The notes under the pieces: generated by a model | Database searches by the model: none | Seen by the model: the letters and a program-made list of their open reading frames with translations, nothing else | What the model was told of the DNA's origin: nothing | Position numbers and translations under genes: made by a program | In this document: positions 11,727 through 26,300 of the stretch, piece by piece | Position numbering within the stretch: position 1 is the first letter of the stretch | How the letters are laid out: each line of letters starts with the position of its first letter | Assembly: GCA_027579435.1 (NCBI GenBank) | Contig: JANBPK010000754.1 | Location: 83,116-147,115, forward strand | Source: Candolleomyces eurysporus | Taxonomy: Eukaryota > Basidiomycota > Agaricomycetes > Agaricales > Psathyrellaceae | Length of the DNA stretch: 64,000 nucleotides | Direction: 5' to 3'

Positions 11727-13725
11727 CTTGACCAGCAATTTGTGATACGACCTTGAAGATAGAAGAATGAGCTATGAATGGGGTGAATGGCGGTGGGAAC
11801 ACACCAGCGTACGACTTGTGATAGGTTGAACGTCAACGTTAAGGATTGTAAACTTCGGAGGCCATCTTTATACCCTTCGTAACGGCCTTTGTGTAGTTAC
11901 CGGCGTATGCATTCTAATTGAATTCTCATATCCCCTGGTTTCGGTCAGAAGCAGCGGAGAAACACTACAAGTCTGTCCTAGTAATCTTTACTTGTAACAG
12001 ATGGAATGAACGCCGAACACAGCCAAACGGTAATGTGNTCCTAAGTCTGGGTAAACAATGCANGATACTAAGAAAATCGTCCCAGAATCATCTGGNGGAC
12101 AGTGCGATANCCCCTGAGTAGCAGATACATACCAGCGCTGGAAACANCCACTGGGGNCGGAGCTCTCGGACTGCAAAGTGTTGCAGGCAAGCTGNGTAAC
12201 ACTTATGGTAATGGCAGCTCTGAACGTGTGGGTTATCTAGCATTCTGTGCCATAAACCTCCATTAATTGAGCCTCTCTACCAACATAAATAATTCCTGCG
12301 ATCTATGCCTTCGCCTACTGCTGCCAACTCATTCCCATTGCGCCGTAGAATCTCCGCTCATGAAGCNACAACTTTGCATTAGCACCAATTTTTTGATGTG
12401 TGAGGGTGTTNGCACTGGCAGAGTGGATGAGAAGACCTCGAGTCGGCGTCCAATGCAAATCGATATTGACGCCTTCCNGGGCGGCCCTAGGGCCATTTAA
12501 TTNTACANCCCCATTTGTCATCCTCAGACTCTTGCTTTCCGGGCGCGGATCGGATGGATNTACACCGTTCNAGTNACCATCGCTGCTTCGANTTCCCCGC
12601 TACTTTGTTAACGGGTCTTTAGTAACCCTTCCCTGCACCNATTCCCATCNTTGNTCCTTGGTAGCAGCTTCCCACATTTTTCGACTCCCATACACACCCT
12701 CGTGTACAAANAAATCGCAACNATTGCTTGGGCCTTCCCCACCCGAATTTCAATGCTGAGGCTAAGTGCTCTCATGAAGAGACTTGCGTTGAGTGCTTTA
12801 GCCTCGCATGCGAGCACAGATAAGCGATTGCGAAATGTTACTCGGAAAGTACGGAACAAGAATGCACACGTAAATACGGTCCTTGTTCAAAAGGAGCGGG
12901 CGTTGCAGCGAAGCCGGGTTCGAGGGTCATATACAGGCCTTACTTCCGAGTAATTAGGCTACATGCATATGCATTGAAACTTTNNTTGAATTCACCGCAG
13001 CCATCAACAGCCGCTCGCAATCCCTGGCCTATCATACAACTATAATGGACCAACTGAGTGCTGCGTTCTTGGATCGTGTATCGCTCGATAACCTAGACTC
13101 GGATCTCGTGTTTCAACATCAACTTCGAGCGTACAAGTTCCCGAGTTGANTCTCCGAACGCTCACCAGGCTTNTACTCGAAANGCCACGAGATTTGTNAT
13201 TNTTGAACACCTGGGCAGCCTGGGGGTTTGCNNNATCGCGCTCTGGCGGGAACTAATCGCTACCNTNTTGTGAAGTCGTCATTCGAACGGGTCTGTACTT
13301 GGCCAATAAATGCTGATTAACCTACTATAAACCCCCCATCCATTTAACTCACACGGCTTTCCGTGCGTCTCGCCCGGTTCCCGGGTAAGCCAGGTCACAG
13401 CTGTTTCCTAAAAATCCGTTTAACACGGGACNTGTACTCAACCCTTTCGATNNGGAAGAAAGGTGGGATCAGGAGGACTCGTGCCATCTNGCTGGTAGCA
13501 AGANNGGTAAGCTGTCCNNTTATGTTCCTTTTGGTGTAGCAGTTATGNCGGCGACCTGGCCTGCCACTTACACAAAGATATTCNATTAGTATTCCGCAAG
13601 CTTCAATGTTCGTTCCTCGTGTTCATGCCACTCNGATTGTACGGCGAACACACTTCGNNNNCNTGCTTCCACATAGCTTTCGACTCACGTCAACGCCCCA
13701 TGCGATCAAGTTTATAGCAAGCAAG
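11727..13725. other. N-rich stretch with no recognised gene
   Basis: Roughly 2 kb upstream of the secreted Pro/Lys-repeat gene. It would contain that gene's promoter. The remainder, from about 12.0 kb, has many N bases and only short, unrelated open frames on either strand. I see no repeat structure or known domain. Confidence 0.4.
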
Positions 13726-14384
13726 TTATCTGGGCATATAATGAGCATGAGATAANAGTAACCATTTAANTAGGGGAGATAAAAACGCACATTTTCCAAC
13801 CCACTCAGCCCTTCTACTACCCAGGACGGAATCGCCGGAGAGCGCCTTCTTCTTCCCGTTCACCGACACCTTGAACCGCATGTCNCGTTGATCGACGTCT
13901 ACGAANGTGATTNGGCGCTTCTTGGGGCTGTCGAGNGTGACGATGAAAGGTGCAGTGCAATTGTCCTGCCAGGGAGCATGGTGTGGGGTACCCAAGAACG
14001 GATGTAGGNGGTTTTGGGGCATTGGAGGGTGNTCAGGTGTTCGAATGAGTTTCCAAGCGTTGGAAGTAGCTAGACGAGTGATNNGTGCTAAAAGGGATAT
14101 GCGCACACCGAGAGTAACGTTTTCNTGGTANATCTAGCAGTTCAATAGGAGATTCATTTCTTGAGTACAAGCCACTCTCGCTGAACCAGGCAGCCATCGA
14201 AGGAGGGGATGACTGACTTGAACGCTATCAAGGTTTCCTCAGNGTAGGACANTTCANAATACCAGGATTTTCCGCCTCCANAACAAGACAANTATATTCC
14301 TATNTCCAATNTCCTANGATGGATTTCTTTAGTCAAAACCAGCCTGCTTGCCTCGGCAGATGCACATACACCGGCTTCNGCCAA
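13726..14384 (-). CDS. Hypothetical protein, partial (N-rich)
   Basis: Two adjacent minus-strand open pieces look like exons of one gene. The upstream piece (14384-14154) contains LVLTKEIH and LIAFKSVIPSFDGCLVQREW. The downstream piece (14106-13726) contains HPFLGTPHHAPWQDNC, APFIV.LDSPKKR and VDVDQ.DMRFKVSVNGKKK. The second segment has the look of a beta-rich secreted-protein domain seen in several basidiomycete predictions, but I cannot name it. N bases interrupt many codons and the true start, stop and introns are not settled. It lies just downstream of another predicted secreted protein on the same strand. Confidence 0.35.
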
Positions 14385-14534
14385 CTCCGAAACATCAACC
14401 GACTAANGCCGCNTCACGGCATATGGTCTTCGNCAAAGTTATTCANCATTTGTGGAGGTACATGAGCAAGGACGAATCAAAAGTTTCATATATCCATGAA
14501 AANAAGCAACAACTATCCTACTGATAGCACTAGA

Positions 14535-15340
14535 CTAAAAGACCCCAACCAACACTTCCCAGGTCGCGAACAAAGCNCCAATACTGAGCAAGNTAAAGTT
14601 GACCTCCTTGCGATACCCCGCCGATTGAGGTGNATTCGTGGCACTAGAANCCGTGGTCGTAGCAGTGACACGCGGTGCTGTCAGAGAGGATTCGTNAATT
14701 GTAATGGTGGGCAAGTTCAACGTTTCGACGTTGGAGATCGTTTGAAATGGGATCGCCNGGCCAGTGTGCGACATGTCCATTACAATACCATCNCCTNCAC
14801 TCGTTCTGTCGANGANTCCGGCCACGCATCCGAAGTTACCAGCAAGAAGGCGGCTGCATTGGTCTATATACGCGGCTNCGCCCGCAGGCGATTCTCTGAT
14901 AATTTCACGATAACCCGAAGCGTCAGCAATGAAAGAATCTACGAAGGGATAAATTAGAAATTACAAGACCCAAAGGGGAGAGATATCGATGTACTCACAT
15001 TGCACAGTAGTAGGAGCTACAACGCTGGTTCGCGTCGTGACCGACGCGTNCACGAAGACGCGTGTGCCGCTTCGCACTTCTGTTACAATATACACGGTTG
15101 CACCGTGTTGGTCAACAGCGACGGGAGTTGCCCCGGGGAAAAAGACTGAAGGACCGCTAACGGTGATGCCTGAAGGCCATTGAGTCGATACGGACACCCT
15201 TTCCAGAGTCACATCTGCGGGTACAGCGAGTGCCCAGGGAANTGCTGAACAAAGAACAAGACATCAGGTAAACTCGTCACGAAATAATTGCAAAGACGAC
15301 CGAACCAACCAAGGGCGACGGGTACTAACTTCTTGAGCAT
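14535..15340 (-). CDS. Predicted secreted Ser/Thr-rich protein with GPI-like C-terminus
   Basis: No known family. Three exons: 15340-15310, 15244-14999 and 14938-14535. Splicing exon 1 to exon 2 gives a classic signal peptide (MLKKLVPVALA, then PWALA before VPADV), which is why this start was chosen. The mature protein begins with a beta-rich segment (STQWPSGITVSGPSVFFPG, GATVYIVTEVRSGTRVF). Exon 3 has a Cys-containing part (YIDQCSRLLAGNFGCVAG) and a Ser/Thr/Pro-rich stretch. It ends in a hydrophobic tail (LLSI.ALFATWEVLVGVF) with no charged residues after it, as in GPI-anchored wall or membrane proteins. About 225 residues. Several N bases occur in exon 3. The function is unknown; the GPI call is inferred from composition. 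Confidence 0.55.
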
Positions 15341-16381
15341 GCGAAGTTTGAGAAGGCGACATATTCAGGCCGCGAAAGCTGCCTTTTGTACTGAACGGAC
15401 GTAATACACTCAGCATTCGGTTGGGCAGTGCTGTATCAGACAGCTCCTACTGTCACCGTAAAAGGTGTACAGAATCAACAAAGGTGTGCAAAGTCCATAC
15501 GACGCCTACCGCCAAGTGCTAGCCAAGCATGTTTACTGCGAACGAAGACCTGGGTAACGTGGTAGTCACGGNGAAGGTATAGAGGGGCGAGACGAGCTTC
15601 GTGCTATAGGTGCGTTCACAGTCCCGATTTCAAGTTGATTTCGAGCTCGATTTCGCGCCTGATTTCGTCAACCGATTTTGGGTGTAGGTTGAAAACGACT
15701 TTGTTTTCACTTGGATCGATCATGTGAAGACAGATCAAAGATCAAGTTTGCCGTTGTGACGGCTGATCAGATATTTCTGCCCTTTGCAGTGACCTTCNGC
15801 TTTGAAGATCCTTTTCTTAGGCCTTAGCTTNCCTCGATATTGCGAGCCTAGCCTCAGAAACTTTGCGGCTGTGCATGTGGCAGAGAAGGAGTTGGTGGTA
15901 CTTTTCGCCGCGGCGCGACTCGGAGCTCACTCACTNCGTTCACAGTCGATTTCGCTGAAATCAAAGGTACCAGTGCGTTCAAAGTTAATTTCGCGAAGTC
16001 GGTGAAATTAGGTTGCGGAATCAGACTCGAAATTGAGTTGAAATCAGCCCGAATAGGCTNGAAATCGTGAGTGTGAACGNGCCTAATGGCCACAGCTGCG
16101 GCACCACTAACTATGAGAACCTGGTACANTTGTCCTGCCTAAACGCACGGCACCGCTCACGAAGAATTCAACAATCCACGNAACTTTATTCCTCAATCAT
16201 GGGCGCCTAGCAATACCGGTTTATATTAAATACATATGAGTGGTAACATTCTTCACAGGTATATCTCTATACAGAAACCTTGCAGTAATACAGCGCGATA
16301 TCAATCCGGGGAATAGATACAATATATTAGGTCCACTGCAGAATCCCACTTCCTAAGCTGGAGGGGGTCGAAGAAAAAAAA
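15341..16381. other. Intergenic region containing a MITE
   Basis: Between the divergently placed secreted-protein start (15340) and the 3' end of the 7TM-like gene (16382). About half is the 475 bp TA-flanked element listed separately. The remaining sequence shows no exon. Confidence 0.5.
15609..16083. mobile_element. Tc1/mariner-type MITE (475 bp, TA target duplication)
   Basis: The left end reads GGTGCGTTCACAGTCCCGAT and the right end, read on the minus strand, GGCNCGTTCACACTCACGAT, followed on both sides by a TTTC. The ends are thus imperfect inverted repeats of at least 24 bp. They are directly flanked by TA (15607-15608 and 16084-16085), the target duplication of Tc1/mariner elements. 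The interior has recurrent GATTTCG-like words and an inner copy of GTGCGTTCA near 15973. No transposase frame is present, so it is non-autonomous. Confidence 0.7.
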
Positions 16382-18027
16382 TCAAAACGCATGTTGCTTT
16401 ACGTCGCCTCTGCGTGGTTCCTCATGGACGTTGTCAGGGGACGACGAATGCTTCGCCTTCTCCACATCGACTGTCGACTCGTACAAACTTTCCTCATCAT
16501 GACCGCGCCTGACACGAGACCCAACCTGAGAACCGATGATGTACTCGTCGGGCATTGGATCCCGCACCATCGTCGTGACAGTTTTTATTCGGAGTTGGTG
16601 AAGCGCCAATCCATTGCTACCACTGAAGGCTGAGTTCGAGTGGGAGGACATGGGTTGTGTAGCGCTGCCGCGGTCGATGTTGAGGATAAGTAGGTTGAAC
16701 GTGATACCCTAAAAGTTGCAGGGAAAGATCGAAGAAATCAGCGCTCGGACATCGTCGGGGGACAAATGGACAACTTACGATGATTTGAACGACCTTTTCC
16801 AGGGAAAATGGAGATGTTCAGGTCATTAACTTTGAGCAAAGAGATTGGAATCAGAGGTGTACGCACCGAGTTAGATACAGGGAGGATGGCGTTGCTATCG
16901 GCGAGATAGCACGCGAAGAGTACGATGATAGACGCCGTGTACATAGCTCCACATTCGATCAATGTCCGGATGAGCCTCGAATACGGACTGGAAGTGGAGC
17001 CTGTCGACACCGTGTGATTGGCAGCTCGTGATTGAATCTTGTAGATGCGATACACAATCAGCGCTATATTGAGCAATCACGCGGGTTAGCGTATGGAATG
17101 GAAGGAGTGTGGCGACCGTGGTGTACCTGTAGTTATCACATTCGTAGCCAAGGTTAGGGAGAGCGTTGACGAAATGAATGGCTCAAATTGACTCTGGCCA
17201 AGATCTCCGCTTCCGATGGTGGCTTCGATGTAGACGGTGACGCCGGAACAGACTAAATGAAACAGGAGCGACATCAGTAACATGTTCAAGTTGTTGGGCG
17301 TGAAGTGATCCACATACCTGCCGTGGCCAGCCACATCAGGATAGGCAAGATGACGACCCACCACCTTTTGTTAAAGATGATATAGCACCGGTATATCTGT
17401 TGATCAAGTCGTGATACCCGTTAGCCATTGTTACGATATGACGCTGCAAGACACGGTCGTGGAATGCGGGGTACTCGGATCGTAAAACCGCCTCGAATGA
17501 GCAATGATATCGCGCCGACAGTCAGCACGACAGCTTGAACGTTCCATCGAGATCGAAACAACCATCGCCCGACATAGAGAGAAATCAAGAGGAACAGAGA
17601 CTTGACTTACCAAAATCCCATCCCCGATGAATGTCTGCGCTGCATAATCTGCAAACTTCATGACATTGACCCAATCCGATATCTCCGCGAACTCGTCTGC
17701 AGGATGGACCCCCTTGGCGAACTGGAACACAAACGCGTCCAGGTTTCGTCTCAATCCAAAAGACACATCTAAAGTCCCAAAAACGAGCATGCCAAACGCA
17801 GCGAGCACCATCATCTTGTTTATCGAACCCCATGACTTTATCTTTCCGTCTCTCCAGAGCAGAACGCGGATGCAAGAAAAAAAAGGTTATGAGATATATT
17901 CCTGGTGATCAATGTTCAGCATTCAGACTTGTCAACTGGAAAGCGGAGGAAGAACGCGCTTACCATAGAACACCGACGCCATGAACAGGCCCACAATTTG
18001 GGCGGCGGTGACATCAAACGCGGCCAT
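16382..18027 (-). CDS. Multi-spanning (7TM-like) membrane protein of the Agaricomycete type
   Basis: Multi-exon minus-strand gene starting MAAFDVTAAQIVGLFMASV (exon 1 ends at a GT donor near 17965). Successive exons encode hydrophobic segments: KMMVLAAFGMLVFGTLDVSF, an extracellular-looking segment with HPADEFAEISDWVNVMKFAD, TFIGDGILIYRCYIIFNKR, WWVVILPILMWLATAVCSG, then SLTLATNVITTALIVYRIY, a further helix with YTASIIVLFACYLAD, and SGITFNLLILNI. A hydrophilic cytoplasmic tail (about 100 residues, charged, ending DVKQHAF) closes the protein. The pattern of an initial MA-type N-terminus, 'Q..IGD.ILIYRCY' and 'ALI.YRI' is typical of large receptor-like families in mushrooms whose ligands are unknown. 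I cannot assign a ligand or signalling partner. Confidence 0.75.
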
Positions 18028-19263
18028 GTTGGTTACCGATGCTGCTAGGGCAGCAGACGGTAGGGCTACAGCTGACTAGCGTTGTAGGAGAGCTCCTCGA
18101 AGAAGGGGCAAAGTCCAGGAGAGTGTGGCGTCGGAGGGGCAAGGGGCGAAACGGCCTTCTACCCGGACCCATGCAAACTTTATATCATTTCACATTCTTC
18201 ATATCCATAGGAGCCCCAATAGCAATACCAATTATAGTATGTGAAAATGATAAAGACGCTTCGGCAGATGCATGATGCATCGGGGAGACGGTGNAAAAAA
18301 AGGCATTCCTACGCTGTCTCCCGATAACTTAATAGGAGAAACGAGGGGATGATTAATAACCACATCGCTATGAGGACAGGTCATAATCAGGAACAAAGCA
18401 AGATGCTGAGAACAAGTTTACAACTTGATAACGCGTACTGCATAGCCGCCATATGCAACCTTCCTGTTATGGAGTATCCATGGCCGGAACGCAAAATGGC
18501 GGACCATTTGCCCGACAACTTCCGTGAATCACGGTGAATCAGATCTATCATACGCCATACGCCAGCGCTGGGATTTAGAAAGCGGACGGACAATCCGACA
18601 GACCAGGAAAGGCAAAAAGAGATCGTCGTGAGTCGGAGAAAAGATGGGTACGGAGAGAATACGTACACTTCGTCGTAAGGCTTTGATTCACGAACACCAG
18701 AAGCGTTCTTCATTGTACACTTTTCTGATTTTTCTGCGGTAGAGGGAAGAGGGCATTGAGCGCCTGGGAACCTCCCTGCGTCCAGATCCAGACAAACCGA
18801 CAGGTTGGAATCGGCCGTTGCCAGTCACCACAGCTTCGAAAACCCGAACCCAAAGCGTTCATCCACACCAACCAGCTCCAACCAACTACGCCGGTGACTT
18901 ACAGCCATGGCCATGCAGATAGTTCCTGATAGCGCGTTGATAATTACTGCGACCGGGCGATCAAACGCGATCGGCCAAGAATATCTCCTATTTGTCGGCT
19001 AAAATTACAAGGCGAATACCGGGAGAATTAAAAGAAGCATAGCTGGACGGAGATGGACGTGCACCTACGTGCACACGACCAACTTCATAAATATGTGTAA
19101 TAGATGCATCCACTTCCCAACAATCCCAGCATATCCAGGAGAAAGCGCCGCTTGAACCGGCGCTTCCTCGATTGACAAAAAAAAGTCGTCTTAGCGGTTC
19201 CGGTCGACAACCAAGGGGACCGGCACAACGTTTATCTTATCAGTTACCACGGTGGCGCGATAT
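18028..19263. other. Intergenic region
   Basis: About 1.2 kb between the 5' end of the 7TM-like gene and the 3' end of the GH47 gene. It should hold the 7TM gene promoter; a TATAAA reads on the minus strand near 18180, about 155 bp upstream of its ATG. No other exon is visible. Confidence 0.4.
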
Positions 19264-21427
<2,164 letters not shown>

Positions 21428-21772
21428 TGGACATGGAGGTTAAGAGGAGGTCAAGTTGCAAATGCCCCCATGGGCTGACCATNATATTGACTCTCCGCCA
21501 AGCAGCAAGCTGGCTGTCCTGGTACTTTTACCGGCCCCGGGGAACTATGTATGATCCGTAACGTCAATGATCAACTTCTCAAACGCGGGNAGACCACNCC
21601 GGTAACGTTAAATAGTTCGATNTTCNATAACCTATGGTATATGGNTTCTTTCACAAGCACGAGAACNAAGGATAAATAGTAGATAAGATAGTTCAACCTC
21701 GAGNAGCATCGGATGAGGAAAGGGAGGTCAAGTATCTGGACTCTGGAGCGACAATTCCACGGATATTTTCCG
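21428..21772. other. Short intergenic region, GH47 upstream / Rab gene 3' end
   Basis: About 345 bp with several N bases. It would contain the GH47 promoter and the 3' untranslated region of the Rab7-like gene. No exon seen. Confidence 0.4.
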
Positions 21773-23109
21773 TCATGAACAACAGCTGGGTATCTTGTTC
21801 GANTTACCGAATATCATGCTGCGTTTAGCCTGGGTGTTTTTTAGACCAAGACGTATAGTATCATCTCCACTGGGATCCCGATAATGAAGCAGACGAGCAT
21901 CCATTTGCTCCTCATACGCCCATTTCNTGATCACCCTCTGCGCAATATACTCGAAGACTTCAGAGACTCCCTCACCNGTCTTGGCAGACGTGAAGAATAA
22001 TTTGGGCCCTCGTTCTGGCGGAGCGGGTAGCGGTGCCCGAGAAGGNNNNNNNNNNNGGNTATTAAGACCGCGTCCACGTTCATCCGTCGGCGTTATGACG
22101 GTGTCTGAAGTTGAAGACGACGGCTGTCCACGGGCGAAGAGGCTTGGTGTGATGGTCACAGCACTNCTGGAACTTCCACTCCCGGTGGATAACTTGGTCT
22201 GTCGTCGTCTCCTGGTCGTAAAGCTCGAGGCGGTCGGACTCGATGGGCCGGGTTCTGGCGATTCGCGTGCCGAATAGTAAGAGTCAAAAAGAGATGAGGA
22301 AGGAGTGTGGTAAATCGTGAGAGTGGTCTTGGTCGAGGTTGCCGTTCCATAGTAACGGGACGGGGATCTTGTCCGGGACCTTGCGAGTGAATGCTTGGGA
22401 GAAGATGAAGAGGTACCATGGTTGAATGGAATAGCTTGAGACCGCGCTTCTGGGGAAGAAGGGNGTAGAGAGATAGAAGAGGCTCGGCCTGGACTNATGA
22501 TGGGAGAGGGGAGAACTTCNACCGGTGGTGNACAGGGGGAGGATGGAGGCACCAATTCATCAAGGAATGACAGGGCCTCGGACTCAGAAACACACGATCT
22601 ATCACCGTCTCGGAGGTCAATCTTGTTGCCTACGACGACACAGCAATAGTCCCCCACATCCCCTTCGTCCAGAGGTGCCCTTTCCTTGAACTCTGACCAC
22701 CATTTCTTCAATGCGACCATCGTGTCCGGTGCGTTNACGTCAAACATCAAAAGTGCTGCGTCAGCGCCTCGAAAGAAGGCATTGGATANACTNGAGAATC
22801 GTTCTTGGCCGGCAGTGTCCTGAAAATTAGTTGACCGTGAGGTTCAANCCTGATGCCGAGGTGCAGGGNTCACTCACCCATATTTGCANAACGACAGAAT
22901 CTTCCGGGTTCGTGGGATGNGGTAAGGTCTTTGTTATAAAATCAGCTCCAATAGTCGCTCGATATCCATTGGAAAAGCGGCCGGATATNTACTGAGCAGA
23001 NTGCTGAGAANCGNATCGCGGGAAGGAGTAAGCAACACTNTACCTGACCACGAAGACTNGTCTTCCCGACGCCNGAAGATCCTACGACCACGAGTTTCAC
23101 GGTAGGCAT
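21773..23109 (-). CDS. Rab7/Ypt7-like small GTPase with a long insertion between G4 and G5
   Basis: A vesicle-traffic GTPase. The N-terminus MPTVKLVVVGSSGVGK carries the G1 P-loop. Exon 2 encodes ISGRFSNGYRATIGADFITK, a Rab7-type switch I/effector region. G3 is the end of QIWDTAGQERF, followed by FFRGADAALLMFDVNAPDTM. G4 is VVVGNKIDLRDGD and G5 is LFFTSAKTGEGVSEVF. The C-terminus ends in CCS, a CCX-type site for geranylgeranylation, so membrane association is expected. Unlike a normal Rab of about 205 residues, roughly 190-200 residues rich in Ser, Pro, Thr and Arg are inserted between G4 and G5 (about 22590-22010); one short N run lies inside. The frame stays open across it. Best placed near Ypt7 (late endosome/vacuole fusion) by the GADFITK region. 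Confidence 0.85.
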
Positions 23110-23331
23110 CTCTTCATGTGTCGTCGTGAGNNGATGCCACACTCATGGAGAACACTGAGAGGCGAACGGGCAAAATTGAACTGAAGGATGGATTGGACGA
23201 CATTCAAGCTGACAACACAGCCACATCCATGACATACCTGTTTGGACAATTGCATCCGCGCCTCTCGGTCCCATCTTCCTCAATCTTGACGCTNGAGNCA
23301 TCCGGATAATCCAAAAAGAAGTTCAGATTTC
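23110..23331. other. Short intergenic region between Rab7-like and CHAT genes
   Basis: About 220 bp on which the Rab7-like promoter and the 3' end of the CHAT gene must overlap closely. No independent feature is visible. Confidence 0.4.
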
Positions 23332-26300
23332 TCATCTCCGACCACTTATATGAACAAATGGTAACCATCTCGAAAACGAAATCCCAGGAAGCTGCCTCAG
23401 CGTCCTCGTAGCAGAGTGAAGAGCGCGAACACTTGCTTCTTCATCAAACGTCCAGNGCAAGTTGCNGCCTGAGACAGANTGAACGNGTGTTGACNACNTN
23501 GGTGAGTNAATTNTCTCTCTTCCTTCCCCAAACAGTTCTGCATAAAAGGCAGAAGCAACGATAGGTCCGTCGCTGTCCTTGATCTCCCTATAGNCCGAGG
23601 TGCTCAGCAACGCTGNATCTGNTAGCNATGAAAAAGNAAGACNCACCACATCGTCGCAACAACATTTNTAAANCCGGAATATACGAGNCANGAGCCCAAG
23701 CTCATAGCTTCNTCTGGNGCTCTCTTGTCGCCGGTNGCTGTTTCGCATGCACAAAGGAAGGCCAGGTCGGATCCTTGGATATGACATTCTCGCAGGATGG
23801 TGGATAAAAAGAGCCTCCCGTCCTCGAGCTTCAGATAGCTATCGAGAGGACTGCCAGCATCTTGTTTTCCATGACATGCAAAGTGTGCGATCCTTGCTTT
23901 GGGAAGGGATTCGACCACACGAGCCACCGTCGCTTGGCGTGTTTCACTTGTTCCCAGTTTGATGAACCGAATTTCTTGCTTCTCCACGATCTTTTCCACT
24001 GCCTCNATCTCCGTTATCGTAGCAGGTAGACTCTTCTCGACAACAGCTAGCATAGCATCTTCGAGCAATGCCCCATATGTGCTATCTTCGCTGTNCTGCA
24101 GCAGGACTTCGATNGCAGGAACGTAGGANGANGNCACGTACTCCGAAACGCAGTCGATTTCGCGAGACGCGTCATCATATACCCCAGCTGCATGAAGAGG
24201 CAAAAATCCGAATATTCCGNCAGGACACCATCGCAAAATTGGCGGATTTTCGGATTTCTAAGATGTCGACCGGCTTCAGCATATCTGCCGTCGAAAAGGT
24301 TCNAGTACCTACCTTATATCCAAGCGCCTCGATGACTGGCTGAGCTACATCAGCCCAGAGCGCCCTCAGAATGGTCTGTAGGGGATTCTTTCCGAGGACG
24401 CGGGTTGCAGGTCTGATACCTCGTTCCGTTGCGTCTGNATCCNCCGNACGAGATTCNAACTCTCGGGTTCCTGGCGGTGCATTCACCACCTCACGCTCCG
24501 GGTCATCCAACCGACCATCAAAAGCGCCAGTCGCCTCCTGCATTCTTTGGAGAAGCGTCTTNATCCTCGTTTGAGATGCNTTGTGNAGCGNCACTTTCNG
24601 NAGGTCGGTTGATGTAAGNACCAGNGCATANCTNTTACTTTCTCCAGGTATCAGGAAGACAACTGGCCACCGCTTGACTGCTCTGCGGATGGATTCAAAG
24701 CTGCGAGGCTTNAGGAACTGCTCGAAACCCTTCAATTTACGAATCTCGGCNAGCACTATGGCTAGGCTATCTGTGANTCGGTTCACCGTCGCGATCTCCT
24801 GCTGCTGCTGTAGCTTTGTCTTGTCGTCGGCATTGAGGATCAGNGGAGAGGCATCGCGATGGAAAGCCAGCTCNAATGCTGATGAAACCTCCTTCCATTT
24901 NCTTGCNAGGGAAGGATCTGCGAGTTGAAGTAGATCGAGGGGAGTGCGCAGCNTCAACATTTGNGACCAAAANANTGCACGGCCGAGCTCNAACAACTCG
25001 ATAGCNTCTTCGAGTTTCCCAGCCTCGATGAAGCAAAGTGCGGCGGCTCGTGCCATTCCATCGAATCCACCCAGCAAGAGCTCCTCTCTCTTGCGTGATT
25101 CGGGAGTGAGATTCACGAGTTCATGTAGGAGGAGTAGCCGGGTGCGATGTGCGAAGAGGATTGAAGGGTGGCCAGTGGATTCCGCAAAATAAACCCATCG
25201 CTGACAAGCTATGAGCCTTTGGGAGGGGGATGAAAACGTGTACGATACAGCTGCCTCGAAGGCTTCCATCGCCTCTTGGAGTAATTCTTGATTGCTGGGC
25301 TCGAATTCATCATATCGAGNCTGCAAAAGGTNGGCACGCTGATCCAAGAGAGAAAACCGGCGGAGGTGCGGTGATGGCTCGAGNTCCAGTGCNTGTTCTN
25401 TTGATTCGANTGCNTTGAGGATGTCGGACCTCTCTTTTGACCGTTCGAACCGCGCCCAAAGCATNGTTGCNAGATNTTNNTGAANTTGGGAGCGNAGAGG
25501 GTGACTGGAAGGNACCGAGTNCACNACCTCCGTCTGCATTGAGATCGCCCGTTGCAGAATATGATCTTCATGCTGAAGGGAGATATACTGCAGCGACAGC
25601 AGAGACGCCAGATTGTGGAGGGAAGCTATTCGCCCTGNNTGTGAANCCANTTGATTGCGTCCCTCCAGAACTTCCGTGGCAATATTAATGGCTTCTTCCA
25701 GATAAGTCGGCTTTTCCTCTACCTGAAAAGACAGCAACAGCGCGCCAACCAGGTTGTTCAGAGCAGGCAAACGCCAAGGGTGCTGACCTGTGTACGTTTC
25801 AACCGCTTGACGAGCAAGCTGAAGCGACTCNGANACNTCTTCGGAACGGTTACTGAATCGACACCGTACTTGTAAGGCTCTGGCTAGGTTGGTGAGACTG
25901 GAAGGACGTTCGAAGTGGGGGAATGGTCTGCAGTCGATTGCTTCCCGATACATTTCTATCGATTCGTCCAGAAGTNGTCGATCCCCCGTNTCTTGAAACT
26001 GGTTGAGACGACAGTACGCGAGGTTTGTCAGGGTCTCCGCCCGCAACGTATGCCCGTNTCTCCTGAGAGGCAATGTGCGTTCGTGCAGCTTTGTCNCTGT
26101 TTCCAAATCCTCTGGCTGCCCCTCCCTCTCATAACGGTTCATGAGGCAAACNGCNTANANATTGGAGTACTGCTGGGCNACCCAATCCGACCGACCATCC
26201 ACAAGAGGCATTCCTTGTTGAAACATCGTTATGGCTTCATCCAGNTATGCTTCTGTGCCTTGAGAGTCGAAANGCGACCATAAAACTGACCCACGAGTGA

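Noticed and set aside
24175..24312. Apparent in-frame continuation of the long CHAT exon past 24312.
   Set aside because: The conserved CHAT motif (LRWCP.GIFGFLPLHAAG) is in another frame and is reached through a good 55 bp GT-AG intron at 24258-24312.
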